From Massilia sp. Bi118 (GTDB taxonomy: Bacteria; Pseudomonadota; Gammaproteobacteria; Burkholderiales; Burkholderiaceae_D), in NCBI RefSeq assembly GCF_918697865.1, contig NZ_CAKKMV010000003.1, forward strand, positions 124,001 to 188,000: a stretch of DNA of 64,000 bases. Reading direction: 5' to 3'. The number at the start of each line of letters is the position of its first letter. Within the stretch, counting starts at the first letter, position 1. The notes under the pieces are model-generated. The model was not told the origin of the DNA. It searched no databases and worked only from the letters and a program-made list of their open reading frames with translations. Position numbers and translations under genes: made by a program. Below are positions 33,135 to 43,296 of the stretch, in pieces.

Positions 33135-35177
33135 ATGACACAAGACCCCTATCTCTGGCTGGAGGACGTCGCCTCCGAACGCGCGCTCGGCTGGGTCGGC
33201 GCACGCAATGCCGACACCGAAGCCGAACTGGCCGCGGCGCCCGGCTATGCGCCCCTGCGCGCGCGCCTGAAAACCATTCTCGACTCGAAGGACCGCATTC
33301 CCTACGTGAGCCTGTACGAAGGCCGCTGCTACAACTTCTGGCGCGACGCCGACCATGAGCGCGGCATCTGGCGCCGCACCACGATGGACGAATACCGCAA
33401 ACCGGCGCCACAGTGGGAGACGGTGCTCGACCTCGACCGGCTGGCGCGCGACGAGAACGAGAACTGGGTCTGGGCCGGCGCCTCCTTCCTGAAACCGCAG
33501 GGCGGGCGCTGCCTGGTCTCGCTGTCGCGCGGCGTCGGCGACGCCCATGTGTTGCGCGAATTCGACCTCGAAAGCATGTCCTTCATCGCCGACGGCTTCA
33601 ATCTGCCGGAAGCCAAGGGCGGCGCCAGCTGGATCGATCGCGACGCCGTGTTCGTGGCCACCGATTTCGGTCCCGGCTCCCTGACCAGTTCGGGCTATCC
33701 GCGCGTGGTCAAGGCGTGGAAGCGCGGCACGCCGCTGGCGGAGGCCCGCCCGGTCTACGAAGCGCAAGAGGACGACCTGTCCGCCTCCGCCTGGTTCGAC
33801 TACACCCCCGGCCACGAGCACCAGTTCGTGCAGCGCCAGATCGGCTTCTACAGCAGCGAACTGTTCGTGCGCGACGCCGACAGCGGTGTACTGACGAAGG
33901 TCGGCAAGCCCGAGGATGCCGACGCCTTCACGGTGCGCGACCAGCTGCTGGTCCAGCTGCGCTCGGATTGGGAGGTGGGCGGCGCGGCCTGGCCGCAGGG
34001 CGCATTGCTGGCGATCGGCTTCCAGGATTTCCTGAACGGCGCGCGCGATTTCCAGCCGCTGTTCACGCCCACCGCAACGACTTCGCTGGACGGCATCGGC
34101 GTGACCCGCGGCGCCATCCTGCTGACGGTGCTGGACAAGGTCAAGAACCGCATCGTCGAGCTGCGCCATGCCGATGGCGCCTGGCAGCGGCGCGAAGTCG
34201 CGGCGCCGGGCATGGGTGCGCTCGGCGTGTCGGGTCTCGACGAGATCGCGTCCGATGAATACTTCCTGACCGTGACCGACTTCCTGACCCCGAGCACGCT
34301 CTACCTGGCGCGTGCCGGCAGCGACGAGCGCGAGCTGCTGAAGGCCATGCCGGCCTTTTTCGACGCCAGCCCCTGCACGGTCGCCCAGTTCGAGGCGGTG
34401 TCCACGGACGGCGCGCGCATCCCCTATTTCGTGGTGATGCGGGAGGACACGCCGATGGATGGCGCCAATCCGACCCTGTTGTACGGCTACGGCGGCTTCG
34501 AGGTCTCGCTCACGCCCTTCTACAGCGGCGTCACCGGCGAGGCCTGGCTGGCGCGCGGCGGCGTGTATGTGCTGGCGAATATCCGCGGCGGCGGCGAGTT
34601 CGGACCGCGCTGGCACCAGGCCGCATTGCAACATCGACGCCAGCAGGCCTTCGACGATTTCCTCGCGGTGGCCGAAGACCTCGCCGCGCGCAAGCTCACC
34701 AGCCCGGAACACCTGGGCATCATGGGCGGCAGCAATGGCGGCCTGCTGGTCGGCGCCGCGCTGACCCAGCGTCCGGAACTGTTCGGCGCCGTGGTCTGCC
34801 AGGTGCCGCTGCTCGACATGCGGCGCTATCACCAGCTGCTGGCCGGCGCATCCTGGATGGGCGAGTACGGCGACCCGGACGATCCTGAGCAGTGGGCCTA
34901 CATCGGCAAGTACTCGCCCTATCACCAGGTGTCCCGGCACAAGCGCTATCCGCGGGTGCTGTTCACCACCTCGACCCGCGACGACCGCGTCCATCCCGGC
35001 CACGCGCGCAAGATGGCGGCGCTGATGCAGGAGCAGGCGCACGATGTGCTGTACTGGGAAAACACGGAGGGCGGGCATGCCGGCGCGGCGAACAATGAGC
35101 AGACCGCCACCATGTGGGCGCTGACCTATACTTTCCTGTGGCAAGAATTGACGCGAAAATCAAGCCCCAAAGCATAA
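33135..35177 (+). CDS. Prolyl oligopeptidase family serine peptidase (S9A)
   Basis: A 680-residue peptidase that cleaves short peptides after proline or a related residue. It has the N-terminal DPYLWLEDVASERALGWV opening, a beta-propeller region (about residues 70-400), and an alpha/beta-hydrolase domain with GYGGFEVSLTPFYS, NIRGGGEFG and the nucleophile motif GGSNGGLL (S533). The acid residue is in TSTRDDRVHPGHA and the histidine in TEGGHAGA. There is no signal peptide. ATG 33135 follows AAGGA at a suitable distance. A cytoplasmic location is likely. Confidence 0.94.
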   Translation: MTQDPYLWLEDVASERALGWVGARNADTEAELAAAPGYAPLRARLKTILDSKDRIPYVSLYEGRCYNFWRDADHERGIWRRTTMDEYRKPAPQWETVLDLDRLARDENENWVWAGASFLKPQGGRCLVSLSRGVGDAHVLREFDLESMSFIADGFNLPEAKGGASWIDRDAVFVATDFGPGSLTSSGYPRVVKAWKRGTPLAEARPVYEAQEDDLSASAWFDYTPGHEHQFVQRQIGFYSSELFVRDADSGVLTKVGKPEDADAFTVRDQLLVQLRSDWEVGGAAWPQGALLAIGFQDFLNGARDFQPLFTPTATTSLDGIGVTRGAILLTVLDKVKNRIVELRHADGAWQRREVAAPGMGALGVSGLDEIASDEYFLTVTDFLTPSTLYLARAGSDERELLKAMPAFFDASPCTVAQFEAVSTDGARIPYFVVMREDTPMDGANPTLLYGYGGFEVSLTPFYSGVTGEAWLARGGVYVLANIRGGGEFGPRWHQAALQHRRQQAFDDFLAVAEDLAARKLTSPEHLGIMGGSNGGLLVGAALTQRPELFGAVVCQVPLLDMRRYHQLLAGASWMGEYGDPDDPEQWAYIGKYSPYHQVSRHKRYPRVLFTTSTRDDRVHPGHARKMAALMQEQAHDVLYWENTEGGHAGAANNEQTATMWALTYTFLWQELTRKSSPKA

Positions 35178-35228
35178 GGTTTGCGGTAGCTCAAATAGCG
35201 GAACAACACTTCCCCCTCCCTGTGGGGG

Positions 35229-35244
35229 AGTTCCTGCAGGAACT
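35229..35244. promoter_or_regulatory. Perfect 16-bp palindrome AGTTCCTGCAGGAACT
   Basis: A fully symmetric 16-mer in the 154-bp gap before the small HTH gene, about 90 bp upstream of its start. It directly follows a short C5/G5 hairpin (35212-35228). It is a candidate operator for the HTH protein or the nearby LuxR regulator. It does not match a standard lux box closely. Confidence 0.4.
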
Positions 35245-35331
35245 ATCAATATTGCTAGGTCGCCGGATGAATGATGCATGGAATACTTGTCTTCCACACA
35301 TCTTTACAACCTTTACGAAGGAGGAGCGGCG

Positions 35332-35601
35332 ATGGCTAATGATTTCGTTACCGAAGCAAGCCTGCGGGAGCCCGAAGCAGGCAATGCAAAATTCCAGGCA
35401 GCGCTGGCTCCAACCGTCAGCGAACTGAAGAAGTACCGCATCAGCAAGCGGGAAAGTCAGGAGAAATTCTGGGGGCGCTTCGGCGTGACGCAATCGAGCG
35501 GCAGCCGCTTCGAGACGGGCCTGGCCATTCCGGCCCCGGTCGCCCTGCTGCTGAAGCTGTATGTGAACGGCAAACTCAACGATGGTGATCTTCTGGGGTA
35601 A
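35332..35601 (+). CDS. Small helix-turn-helix protein (XRE-like)
   Basis: An 89-residue protein with a C-terminal HTH (about residues 35-85): YRISKRESQEKFWGRFGVTQ, then SGSRFETGLAIPAPVALLLK, the pattern of small XRE-like DNA-binding proteins common in Burkholderiales. ATG 35332 is chosen because AAGGAGGAG lies 5 bases upstream; the open frame to 35278 is not needed. Its 3' end overlaps the 3' end of the convergent LuxR gene by 26 bp. The target is unknown; the palindrome at 35229 is the nearest candidate site. Confidence 0.82.
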   Translation: MANDFVTEASLREPEAGNAKFQAALAPTVSELKKYRISKRESQEKFWGRFGVTQSSGSRFETGLAIPAPVALLLKLYVNGKLNDGDLLG

Positions 35602-36289
35602 TCAGCCCCAGCGAGATCGCGCGCACTACCGCCTGCTGCCGGGTGTTGACGTTGAATTTCTGGCGAATATTGCCCATGTGGAAATTCACCGTCGCCTCGG
35701 AGCAGCCGGTAATCTTTGAAATCTCCCACGAAGATTTCCCCACCATTACCCAGTTCAGGACCTCGAGTTCGCGCGGCGTAAGCCTTGGCGCGGCTTCGTG
35801 CGTGGCCGGCGGACAAAAGCGCACGCCGGAGGCGAAGGCGTGGTCGCGCACCAGGGCCAGTTCCGGCAGCAGGCTCGCTACTTCGCGTGGTGAATCGCAA
35901 GCAAAGCTGAGCATGCCGAACTCGCCGGTCGGCCCGTGGATGGGAAAGGTGACGCCGGCGCGGATGCCGTAGGCGCAGCCCTCTTCATACATGGCGCGCT
36001 GCGCCGGGCTGCGGAAGGTGTCGCCCTGCCACACCAGCGGCAGCGTGCTCGCCAGGCAATGGCTGACCAGCGGGTCGACGTAGGCGAGGCGCTCGGCCTC
36101 GTAGCGGTCCCGCCAGGGTCTTGGATAATTCGTCTGGAAAAACGCATGTTCGAGGCGCGCATGGCGCGAACCCGACATCGCGAACAGGACTTTCTCGAAA
36201 CCGTAGTGCCGGCCCAGGGAAAACAGCGCCTCTCCCCAGCTCGACGCCGTGTCGCAATGCATCAGCTCGTCAAGTTCGACGGTCATCAT
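35576..36289 (-). CDS. LuxR-family quorum-sensing regulator (solo, no luxI in window)
   Basis: A 237-residue regulator with an N-terminal acyl-homoserine-lactone-binding domain (about residues 15-165) and a C-terminal GerE HTH (about 172-235: LTPRELEVLNWVMVGKSSWEIS, CSEATVNFHMGNIRQKF). The six residues invariant in AHL-binding LuxR proteins all appear: W and Y in PWRDRY, DP in YVDPLV, W in PLVWQG and G in RAGVTFP. The protein therefore probably binds an AHL. No synthase gene is in the window. Two adjacent ATG codons (36289, 36286) are possible starts. Confidence 0.9.
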   Translation of the reverse strand: MMTVELDELMHCDTASSWGEALFSLGRHYGFEKVLFAMSGSRHARLEHAFFQTNYPRPWRDRYEAERLAYVDPLVSHCLASTLPLVWQGDTFRSPAQRAMYEEGCAYGIRAGVTFPIHGPTGEFGMLSFACDSPREVASLLPELALVRDHAFASGVRFCPPATHEAAPRLTPRELEVLNWVMVGKSSWEISKITGCSEATVNFHMGNIRQKFNVNTRQQAVVRAISLGLITPEDHHR

Positions 36290-36667
36290 GGCTTACCCCG
36301 CGCTGTCAATATTCGTTACATACCCGCCATGCTAGATGAGTTGTAACTGAAAAGCACGAAAAATTATTCTTTTAATCATCTTCGTGCCGGCAATCTCCGT
36401 GCAGAAGTTGTCGGATTGCTACAACAACGGCTGTTGCGGCCTCGTCAATCGTGCGCCCCTCGTTTTCAGAATTCGCTAAGCTCGCGCGGATTGTCTATCG
36501 AAAATTGCAAATGTGCAAGTTTATGGCAGGCGCGTAACAGTGTTGCCATTTTTTACTTGCCTTAGCTTGACTTGATCAGACACAAGAGTATCTTTACGAG
36601 TTTCTGACATTTAACAATACATGTCCGCCCCGCTCTACTCCTTCTCTACCTCGAGGAACCCAAGTCA
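36290..36667. other. 378-bp intergenic region with candidate promoter of the poly-HAMP kinase
   Basis: A divergent gap with no protein gene, distinctly AT-rich next to the flanking genes. A plausible sigma-70 promoter faces the kinase: TTGACT (36567-36572), a 16-bp spacer, and TATCTT (36589-36594). A short inverted repeat CAACA-N5-TGTTG lies at 36422-36436. GAGGAA ahead of ATG 36668 serves as its ribosome-binding site. Confidence 0.45.
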
Positions 36668-39600
36668 ATGAATAACATGACTGACATGGCTGAACAGCTG
36701 GATGTCAAGCTGCTGCTTTCCACGCTGATGGCGCTGAAAAAGGGCGACTTCTCCGTGCGCATGCCTTCCGACTGGACCGGCGTGTCCGGCAAGATTGCCG
36801 ACACCCTGAACGACATCATCGAAACCAAGCAGAAAATGGTCGAGACGGTGACGGAAGTGTCGCGCGTCGTGGGCCGCGAAGGCCACCTGACCCAGCGCGC
36901 GGACGTGCCGGGCGTGGTAGGCGGCTGGTCAACCATCATCAGTTCGGTCAACACCCTGATCGACGACCTGGTGCGCCCGACCACCGAAATGGCGCGCGTC
37001 ATCGGCGCGGTGGCGAAGGGCGACCTGTCGCAGACGATGGCACTGGAGGTTGATGGGCACCCGCTGAAGGGCCAGTATCTGCGCGCGGCGACCACCGCCA
37101 ACACGATGGTGGAACAGCTGTCCTCCTTCTCCTCCGAGGTGACGCGCGTGGCGCGCGAGGTGGGTACCGAGGGCAAGCTGGGCGGCCAGGCCTACGTGCC
37201 GGGCGTCGCGGGTACCTGGAAGGACTTGACCGACTCGGTGAACTCGATGGCGGGTAACCTGACCTCGCAGGTGCGTAACATCGCGGAGGTGACCACCGCG
37301 GTGGCGAACGGCGACTTGTCGAAGAAGATTACCGTGGACGTGCGCGGCGAGATCCTGCAGCTGAAGGACACCATCAACGTGATGGTGGACCAGCTGCGTT
37401 CCTTCGCATCCGAGGTGACGCGCGTGGCGCGTGAGGTGGGTACGGAAGGCAAGCTGGGCGGCCAGGCCTACGTGCCGGGCGTCGGCGGCACCTGGAAGGA
37501 CTTGACGGACAACGTGAACTTCATGGCGTCCAACCTGACGGGCCAGGTCCGTAACATCGCGGCGGTGACGACCGCGGTGGCGAACGGCGACCTGTCCAAG
37601 AAGATTACCGTGGACGTAAAGGGCGAGATTCTCGAACTGAAGAACACGATTAACGTCATGGTGGACCAGTTGTCCTCCTTCGCATCCGAGGTGACGCGTG
37701 TGGCGCGTGAGGTGGGTACCGAGGGCAAGCTGGGCGGCCAGGCGCAGGTGAAGGGCGTCGCCGGTACCTGGAAGGACTTGACCGACTCGGTGAACTCGAT
37801 GGCGGGTAACCTGACCGGCCAGGTGCGTAACATCGCGGACGTGACGACCGCGGTGGCGAACGGCGACTTGTCCAAGAAGATTACGGTGGACGTGAAGGGC
37901 GAGATTCTGGAGCTGAAGAACACCATCAACGTGATGGTGGACCAGCTGAACTCCTTCGCATCCGAGGTGACCCGAGTCGCCCGAGAGGTGGGTACCGAGG
38001 GCCGCCTGGGCGGCCAGGCGAACGTGCCTGGCGTCGCCGGCACCTGGAAGGACTTGACCGACGGCGTGAACTCGATGGCGGGTAACCTGACCGGCCAGGT
38101 GCGTAACATCGCGGACGTGACGACCGCGGTGGCGAACGGCGACCTGTCCAAGAAGATTACCGTGGACGTGAAGGGCGAGATTCTCGAACTGAAGAACACG
38201 ATTAACGTGATGGTGGACCAGTTGTCCTCCTTCGCATCCGAGGTGACGCGTGTGGCGCGTGAGGTGGGTACCGAGGGCAAGCTGGGCGGCCAGGCCTACG
38301 TGCCGGGCGTCGGCGGCACCTGGAAGGACTTGACCGATAACGTGAACTTCATGGCCTCCAACCTGACGGGCCAGGTGCGTAACATCGCGGCGGTGACGAC
38401 CGCGGTGGCGCGCGGTGACCTGTCCAAGAAGATTACCGTGGACGTGAAGGGCGAGATTCTCGAACTGAAGGACACCATCAACGTGATGGTGGACCAGCTG
38501 TCCTCCTTCGCTTCCGAGGTGACCCGGGTGGCGCGGGAGGTGGGTACCGAGGGCAAGCTGGGCGGCCAGGCAAACGTGTCCGGCGTTGCGGGTACCTGGA
38601 AGGACTTGACCGAGAACGTGAACCAGCTGGCGGCGAACCTGACCAACCAGATGCGTGCGATCGGTGAAGTCGCGACGGCGGTGACCCGCGGCGACCTTTC
38701 GCGTTCGATTCAGGTGGAAGCGCGCGGCGAGATGTCCTACCTGAAGGACAACATCAACGAGATGATCCGTAACCTGAAGGAGACCACGCAGAAGAACGCG
38801 CAGCAGGACTGGCTGAAGACCAACCTGGCGCGCTTCACCCGCCTGCTGCAGGGCCAGCGCGACCTCGGCGCGGTGACCAAGCTGATCCTGTCGGAACTGG
38901 CGCCCTTGATTACCGCCCACCACGGCGTGTTCTACATGATGGACTCGGAGGGCAACGATGCGCGCCTGCGCCTGATCGCCTCCTACGGCTACCGTTCCAG
39001 CCGCAAGCTGCCGACCTCCTTCCTGCCGGGCGAAGGCCTGGTGGGCCAGTGCGCGCTGGAGAAGACCCGCATCTGGCTGACCGACGTCCCGCGCGACTAC
39101 ATCCAGGTCTCCTCGGGCCTGGGCGCGGCGCCGCCGACCAACATCGTGGTGCTGCCTATCCTGTTCGAACAGCAGGTCAAGGCGGTCATCGAGATCGCCT
39201 CGCTGGACCGATTTACCGAGACCCACCTGTCCTTCCTCGACCAGCTGATGGAATCGATCGGCGTGGTGCTGAACACCATCGAGGCGAACAGCCGTACCGA
39301 ATCGCTGCTGACCCAGTCGCAGTCGCTGGCGCAGGAACTGCAGCAGACCAACCAGGAGCTGGCGGAGAAAGCGCGCCTGCTGTCCGAGCAGAACATCGAG
39401 GTGGAACGCAAGAACCGCGAGGTGGAACAGGCGAAACTGGCGCTGGAAGAAAAAGCGACCCAGCTGGCCCTGTCCTCGAAGTACAAGTCCGAGTTCCTGG
39501 CGAATATGTCGCACGAACTGCGTACGCCCCTGAATTCGCTGCTGATCCTGGCGCAGCAGCTGTCGGATAACCCCGAGGGCAACCTGTCGATGAAGCAGGT

Positions 39601-41596
39601 GGAATTCGCGAAGACCATCCACGGCTCCGGCTCCGACCTGCTGACCCTGATTAACGACATTCTCGACCTGTCGAAGATCGAGTCCGGCACCGTCACGCTG
39701 GACGTGTCCGAGTACCGCTTCTCGGCCCTGCGCAACTACGTGGACCGCACCTTCCGCCACATGGCCGAAGCCAAGCACCTCGGCTTCGGGGTCGAGCTGG
39801 CGGACAACCTGCCGACCGCGCTGATGACGGATACGACGCGCCTGCAGCAGGTCCTGAAAAACCTGCTGTCGAACGCGTTCAAGTTCACCAGCCACGGCCA
39901 GGTGTCGCTGAACATCAGCCTGGTCACCAGCGGCTGGACCGCCGACCACCCGCACCTGCTGCATGCCGATGCGGTGCTGGCCTTCTCGGTCAGCGACACC
40001 GGCGTCGGCATCCCGTCCGACAAGCTGCAACTGATCTTCGAAGCCTTCCAGCAGGCCGACGGCTCGACCGCGCGCAAATACGGCGGCACCGGCCTGGGCC
40101 TGTCGATTTCGCGCGAACTGGCGCGCCTGCTGGGCGGCGAGATCCGCGTCGAATCGACGGTCAACATCGGCTCGACCTTCACGCTTTACCTGCCGTACAA
40201 CCGCGCCGGCTTCATCAACTACGAGCAGACCCGCCAGCCGCAGCCGGCGCGCCTGGCCCCGCCGCAGCAGCCGGTCACGCTGGCCGCCCCGGCCCCGGCG
40301 CTGCTGCTGGAAGTGGAAACCGACACCGCGACCGCGGTCGGCACGGCCCTCGCCGTGTCCGATCCCTCGAGCGGCCTGGTCGAATACGCCAGCATGCTGG
40401 ACGACCGCGGCCTGATCGTGCCGGGCGACCCCTCGGTGCTGATCGTCGAGGATGACGAGCGCTTCGCCAAGACCCTGCTCGACTTCGCCCGCGAGAAGAA
40501 CTTCAAGGGCATCGTGACCCACCGCGGCGATTCCGCGCTGTCGCTGGCGCGCGACTTCCAGCCGGCCGCGATCCTGCTCGACATCGACTTGCCCGACATC
40601 GACGGCCTGACGGTGCTGGAGCGCCTGAAGCGCGACCCGGGCACCCGCCACATCCCGGTGCACGTGCTGTCGGCGATGCGCGAGCGCGAGCGCGCGCTGC
40701 GCCAGGGCGCGATCAGCTACATCAACAAGCCGGTCAGCCGCGAGATGCTGAATGAGGAATTCACCCGCATCCAGAAGTTCCTGATGGGCGGCAAGCGCTC
40801 GCTGCTGGTGGTCGAGGACGACATGGCCCAGCGCGAATCGATCGTCGGCCTGATCGGCGATTCCGACGTGCGCATCGTCACGGTGGAAACCGGCGCCGCG
40901 GCGCTGGAAGCCCTGTCCGGCCAGCACTTCGACTGCATGGTGCTGGACCTGACCCTGCCGGACATCTCGGGCTTCGAGCTGCTCGACCAGATCGGCAAGC
41001 TGCCGGCCTTGCGCGACCTGCCGATCGTGATCTACACGGCCGCGGAACTGGGCCGCAAGGAAGTCACGAAGCTCAAGCGCTACGCCAAGACCATCGTGGT
41101 CAAGGATGCCCGCTCGCCGGAGCGCCTGCTGGACGAGACCGCGCTGTTCCTGCACCGCTCGCACGCCAGCCTGCCCGACCTGCAGCGCCGGATCCTGGAA
41201 GAGATCCACGCGGCCGACGGCGGCCTGGCCGGCCGCAAGGTGCTGATCGTCGACGACGACCTGCGCAACATCTTCGCGCTGTCCTCGCTGCTGGAGCGCC
41301 AGCAGATGCAGGTGCTCTTCGCCGAGAACGGCCGCGACGGCATCGAGGTGCTGGAGAAGGACCCGAGCATCGAGATCGTCCTGATGGACATCATGATGCC
41401 GGAGATGGACGGCTACGACACGATGCGGGCCATCCGCCGCATCCCGAAGTTCAAGTCGCTGCCCATCATCACCCTGACCGCGAAAGCGATGAAGGGCGAC
41501 CGCGACAAGTGCATCGCCGCCGGCGCCTCGGACTACATCACCAAGCCGGTGGATGTGGCCCAGCTGCTGTCGATGATGCGGGTGTGGTTGCATTGA
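36668..41596 (+). CDS. Poly-HAMP GAF hybrid histidine kinase with three receiver domains
   Basis: A 1642-residue kinase of the soluble poly-HAMP (Nik1-like) architecture. No membrane segment is visible. A degenerate HAMP-like unit (about residues 55-151) is followed by six 92-residue units (152-703), each with [20 protein letters not shown] and GDLS landmarks. Then come a GAF domain (about 720-880), a coiled coil (about 885-935), HisKA with SHELRTP (H949), an HATPase (about 1050-1175) and three receivers with phospho-acceptors near D1305, D1427 and D1574. In fungi, poly-HAMP kinases sense osmotic stress; the input here is unknown. It lies 10 bp ahead of a CheR-like gene. Confidence 0.94.
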   Translation: MNNMTDMAEQLDVKLLLSTLMALKKGDFSVRMPSDWTGVSGKIADTLNDIIETKQKMVETVTEVSRVVGREGHLTQRADVPGVVGGWSTIISSVNTLIDDLVRPTTEMARVIGAVAKGDLSQTMALEVDGHPLKGQYLRAATTANTMVEQLSSFSSEVTRVAREVGTEGKLGGQAYVPGVAGTWKDLTDSVNSMAGNLTSQVRNIAEVTTAVANGDLSKKITVDVRGEILQLKDTINVMVDQLRSFASEVTRVAREVGTEGKLGGQAYVPGVGGTWKDLTDNVNFMASNLTGQVRNIAAVTTAVANGDLSKKITVDVKGEILELKNTINVMVDQLSSFASEVTRVAREVGTEGKLGGQAQVKGVAGTWKDLTDSVNSMAGNLTGQVRNIADVTTAVANGDLSKKITVDVKGEILELKNTINVMVDQLNSFASEVTRVAREVGTEGRLGGQANVPGVAGTWKDLTDGVNSMAGNLTGQVRNIADVTTAVANGDLSKKITVDVKGEILELKNTINVMVDQLSSFASEVTRVAREVGTEGKLGGQAYVPGVGGTWKDLTDNVNFMASNLTGQVRNIAAVTTAVARGDLSKKITVDVKGEILELKDTINVMVDQLSSFASEVTRVAREVGTEGKLGGQANVSGVAGTWKDLTENVNQLAANLTNQMRAIGEVATAVTRGDLSRSIQVEARGEMSYLKDNINEMIRNLKETTQKNAQQDWLKTNLARFTRLLQGQRDLGAVTKLILSELAPLITAHHGVFYMMDSEGNDARLRLIASYGYRSSRKLPTSFLPGEGLVGQCALEKTRIWLTDVPRDYIQVSSGLGAAPPTNIVVLPILFEQQVKAVIEIASLDRFTETHLSFLDQLMESIGVVLNTIEANSRTESLLTQSQSLAQELQQTNQELAEKARLLSEQNIEVERKNREVEQAKLALEEKATQLALSSKYKSEFLANMSHELRTPLNSLLILAQQLSDNPEGNLSMKQVEFAKTIHGSGSDLLTLINDILDLSKIESGTVTLDVSEYRFSALRNYVDRTFRHMAEAKHLGFGVELADNLPTALMTDTTRLQQVLKNLLSNAFKFTSHGQVSLNISLVTSGWTADHPHLLHADAVLAFSVSDTGVGIPSDKLQLIFEAFQQADGSTARKYGGTGLGLSISRELARLLGGEIRVESTVNIGSTFTLYLPYNRAGFINYEQTRQPQPARLAPPQQPVTLAAPAPALLLEVETDTATAVGTALAVSDPSSGLVEYASMLDDRGLIVPGDPSVLIVEDDERFAKTLLDFAREKNFKGIVTHRGDSALSLARDFQPAAILLDIDLPDIDGLTVLERLKRDPGTRHIPVHVLSAMRERERALRQGAISYINKPVSREMLNEEFTRIQKFLMGGKRSLLVVEDDMAQRESIVGLIGDSDVRIVTVETGAAALEALSGQHFDCMVLDLTLPDISGFELLDQIGKLPALRDLPIVIYTAAELGRKEVTKLKRYAKTIVVKDARSPERLLDETALFLHRSHASLPDLQRRILEEIHAADGGLAGRKVLIVDDDLRNIFALSSLLERQQMQVLFAENGRDGIEVLEKDPSIEIVLMDIMMPEMDGYDTMRAIRRIPKFKSLPIITLTAKAMKGDRDKCIAAGASDYITKPVDVAQLLSMMRVWLH
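37121..38776 (+). repeat. Six tandem 276-bp in-frame repeats within the poly-HAMP kinase
   Basis: Unit starts are 37121, 37397, 37673, 37949, 38225 and 38501, all exactly 276 bp apart. The units stay nearly identical at DNA level over long stretches, including silent positions, which points to recent duplication or gene conversion. Two subtypes alternate: units 2 and 5 read [18 protein letters not shown], and units 1, 3 and 4 read AGTWKDLTD(S/G)VNSMAGNL. Unit 6 diverges in its second half. Confidence 0.95.
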
Positions 41597-41606
41597 AGGG
41601 CGCGCC

Positions 41607-42461
41607 ATGAATGCGTGGACCGGCCTTGCGGCCGGACTCGCGATCGAAGAGCTGGAAACGGAGCTGCTGCTGGAAGCGATCTTCCAGCGCTTCGGCTACG
41701 ACTTCCGCGCCTATGACCGCGCGGCCCTGCGCGCGAAGCTGAACCAGGCCATGCGCGAGGGCGGCGCTTCCACCCTGTCCGGCCTGCAGGAACGGGCGCT
41801 GCACGATCCCAGGGCCGCGTCCAGCCTGCTGCGCGCGCTGTCGGTGGCACCAAGCCCGCTGTTCGACTGCGTCGGCCACGCGTCCCGCCTGCGCGGGGTG
41901 CTGGCGCCTTCGCTGCGCGGCTGGCCGGTGCCGCGGGTCTGGCTGGCCGACTGCGCCGGCGTGGGCGAAGCGTGGACCCTGGCCATCGTGCTGGCCGAGG
42001 AAGGCGTGATGGGCAAGCTCGACATCCACGCCACCCTCGCCAACGAGGAACTGGTGGCACAGATGCACGACGCCTGCCTGCCGCTGGCCGAGCTCGAAGA
42101 AGCGCGCCAGCGCCACTTGGACAGCGGCGGCCGCGGCGACCTGCTGTCCTTCTTCGAGATCGGGGACGGCCCGGACGGCAAATGCGCCCGCCTGCGCGCC
42201 GACCTGCGCCGCCGCATCACCTGGTCGCAATACAGCCTGGTGACGGACGCCTCCTTCAACGAGTTCCAGGCGATTCTGTGCTGCCACGCGCTGGGCGACT
42301 TCGGCCCGGTGCTGCGCCAGCGCGTGCTGCGGCTGTTCCATGACAGCCTGGCGCGCTTCGGGGTGCTGTGCCTGGACCGCACGCTGTCGGTGGCGGATGC
42401 GTATGCGGGGACGTATCAGGCGATCGAGGGGGACCGGCCCTGGTACAAGCGGGTGGGGTAA
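41607..42461 (+). CDS. CheR-like methyltransferase with degenerate SAM site
   Basis: A 284-residue protein with the two-part CheR layout: a small N-terminal helical domain (LELLLEAIFQRFGYDFRAYD-like region, residues about 18-90) and a Rossmann-like C-terminal part. The SAM-binding motif that reads GCSTGEEPYS in active CheR is DCAGVGEAWT here, and the CRNVLIYF motif is CCHALGDFG. SQYSLVTDASFNEF and LRLFHDSLARFGVL are otherwise family-like. It may bind without methylating. It starts 10 bp after the poly-HAMP kinase and is probably co-transcribed with it. Confidence 0.82.
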   Translation: MNAWTGLAAGLAIEELETELLLEAIFQRFGYDFRAYDRAALRAKLNQAMREGGASTLSGLQERALHDPRAASSLLRALSVAPSPLFDCVGHASRLRGVLAPSLRGWPVPRVWLADCAGVGEAWTLAIVLAEEGVMGKLDIHATLANEELVAQMHDACLPLAELEEARQRHLDSGGRGDLLSFFEIGDGPDGKCARLRADLRRRITWSQYSLVTDASFNEFQAILCCHALGDFGPVLRQRVLRLFHDSLARFGVLCLDRTLSVADAYAGTYQAIEGDRPWYKRVG

Positions 42462-42479
42462 AACCGTTAGCCTTAAAAC

Positions 42480-42565
42480 CGTCGTCCCCGCGCAGGCGGG
42501 GACCCAAGTTTGCATGCGTTACGTCAGCGCGTACAACTTGGGTTCCCGCCTTCGCGGGAACGACG
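42480..42565. repeat. REP-like paired palindromic element, copy 2
   Basis: Units 42480-42510 and 42535-42565 face each other. Their cores are TCCCCGCGCAGGCGGGGA and TTCCCGCCTTCGCGGGAA, with outer CGTCG/CGACG and inner CCCAAGTT/AACTTGGG. The order of the two core types is the reverse of copy 1. It fills the gap between the CheR-like gene and the convergent GST gene. Confidence 0.85.
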
Positions 42566-42581
42566 TGCTACCGCTCCCTCA

Positions 42582-43205
42582 TCAAACCACTTGCGCACTC
42601 GGCCGCTCGGCCACCCGATCCCGCCAGGCCTGCAAATTCCCAAACCCCTCCTCCCCCGCCCTGAACTTCATCAGCCCGCGCGCAAACTCCAGCGCGCAGA
42701 ACGCCGTGATATCGGCAATCGTGAACCGGTCCCCCGCCACGAAGGCCTGGCGCGCCAGCACCCCGTCCAGCCAGCGCGCGGTATCGCGCATCTTCTGTCC
42801 CTGCGAGGCGCCGAAGTCGGCGAACTGCGGCTGCTCCAGCGGCGCCAGGCCCGGATGCGTGTGGCGGATGCAGTTGGCGGCTTTCAGGAACAGCTGCAGC
42901 TCGGCGCGGCGGTCCGCCATCTCGATGAAGGCGCGCTCTTCGAAGCCCTCACCCATCAGGTTGTGCTGCGGGTAGAGGCCCTCGAGATAGGTGCAGATGG
43001 CGCGGGTCTCGGCCAGCTCGCGGCCGTCGTCCAGTTCCAGCACCGGGATCTGCGCCATCGGGTTCATGCCGGTGAAGCCCTCGCTCCTGTGCTCGCCCTT
43101 GAACAGGTCGACCTGCACCAGCTCGATGCCGGTGATGCCCTTTTCGGCGATGAACATGAGCACGCGCCGCGGGTTCGGGGTGCGGTGGCTGGTGTACAGC
43201 TTCAT
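42582..43205 (-). CDS. Glutathione S-transferase family protein
   Basis: A 207-residue cytoplasmic protein with a thioredoxin-like N-terminal domain (KLYTSHRTPNPRRVLMFIAEKG; GMNPMAQIPVLELDDGRELAETRAICTYLEGLYP, positions 42966-43067) carrying the GSH-binding cis-proline and E-T/S pair. A helical C-terminal domain includes FVAGDRFTIADITAFCALEFA, the usual N-capping motif. The catalytic residue is probably Ser6 or Thr5. The substrate cannot be predicted. Confidence 0.92.
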   Translation of the reverse strand: MKLYTSHRTPNPRRVLMFIAEKGITGIELVQVDLFKGEHRSEGFTGMNPMAQIPVLELDDGRELAETRAICTYLEGLYPQHNLMGEGFEERAFIEMADRRAELQLFLKAANCIRHTHPGLAPLEQPQFADFGASQGQKMRDTARWLDGVLARQAFVAGDRFTIADITAFCALEFARGLMKFRAGEEGFGNLQAWRDRVAERPSAQVV

Positions 43206-43296
43206 GCGTCTTCTCCAGGTAACGGTTGTACAGATTGACAGGGTAGCATCTTGAACGTAGATTCGCAGCTTGACCTTCCCCTTTTATCGAGACACC

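Noticed and set aside
37121..38776. Possible CRISPR-like or satellite array
   Set aside because: The 276-bp units are coding, in frame, without spacers, and form HAMP domains.
36929..41608. Minus-strand open frame of 1559 codons
   Set aside because: Antisense to the poly-HAMP kinase. Its repeats only mirror the kinase repeats and no known fold is visible.
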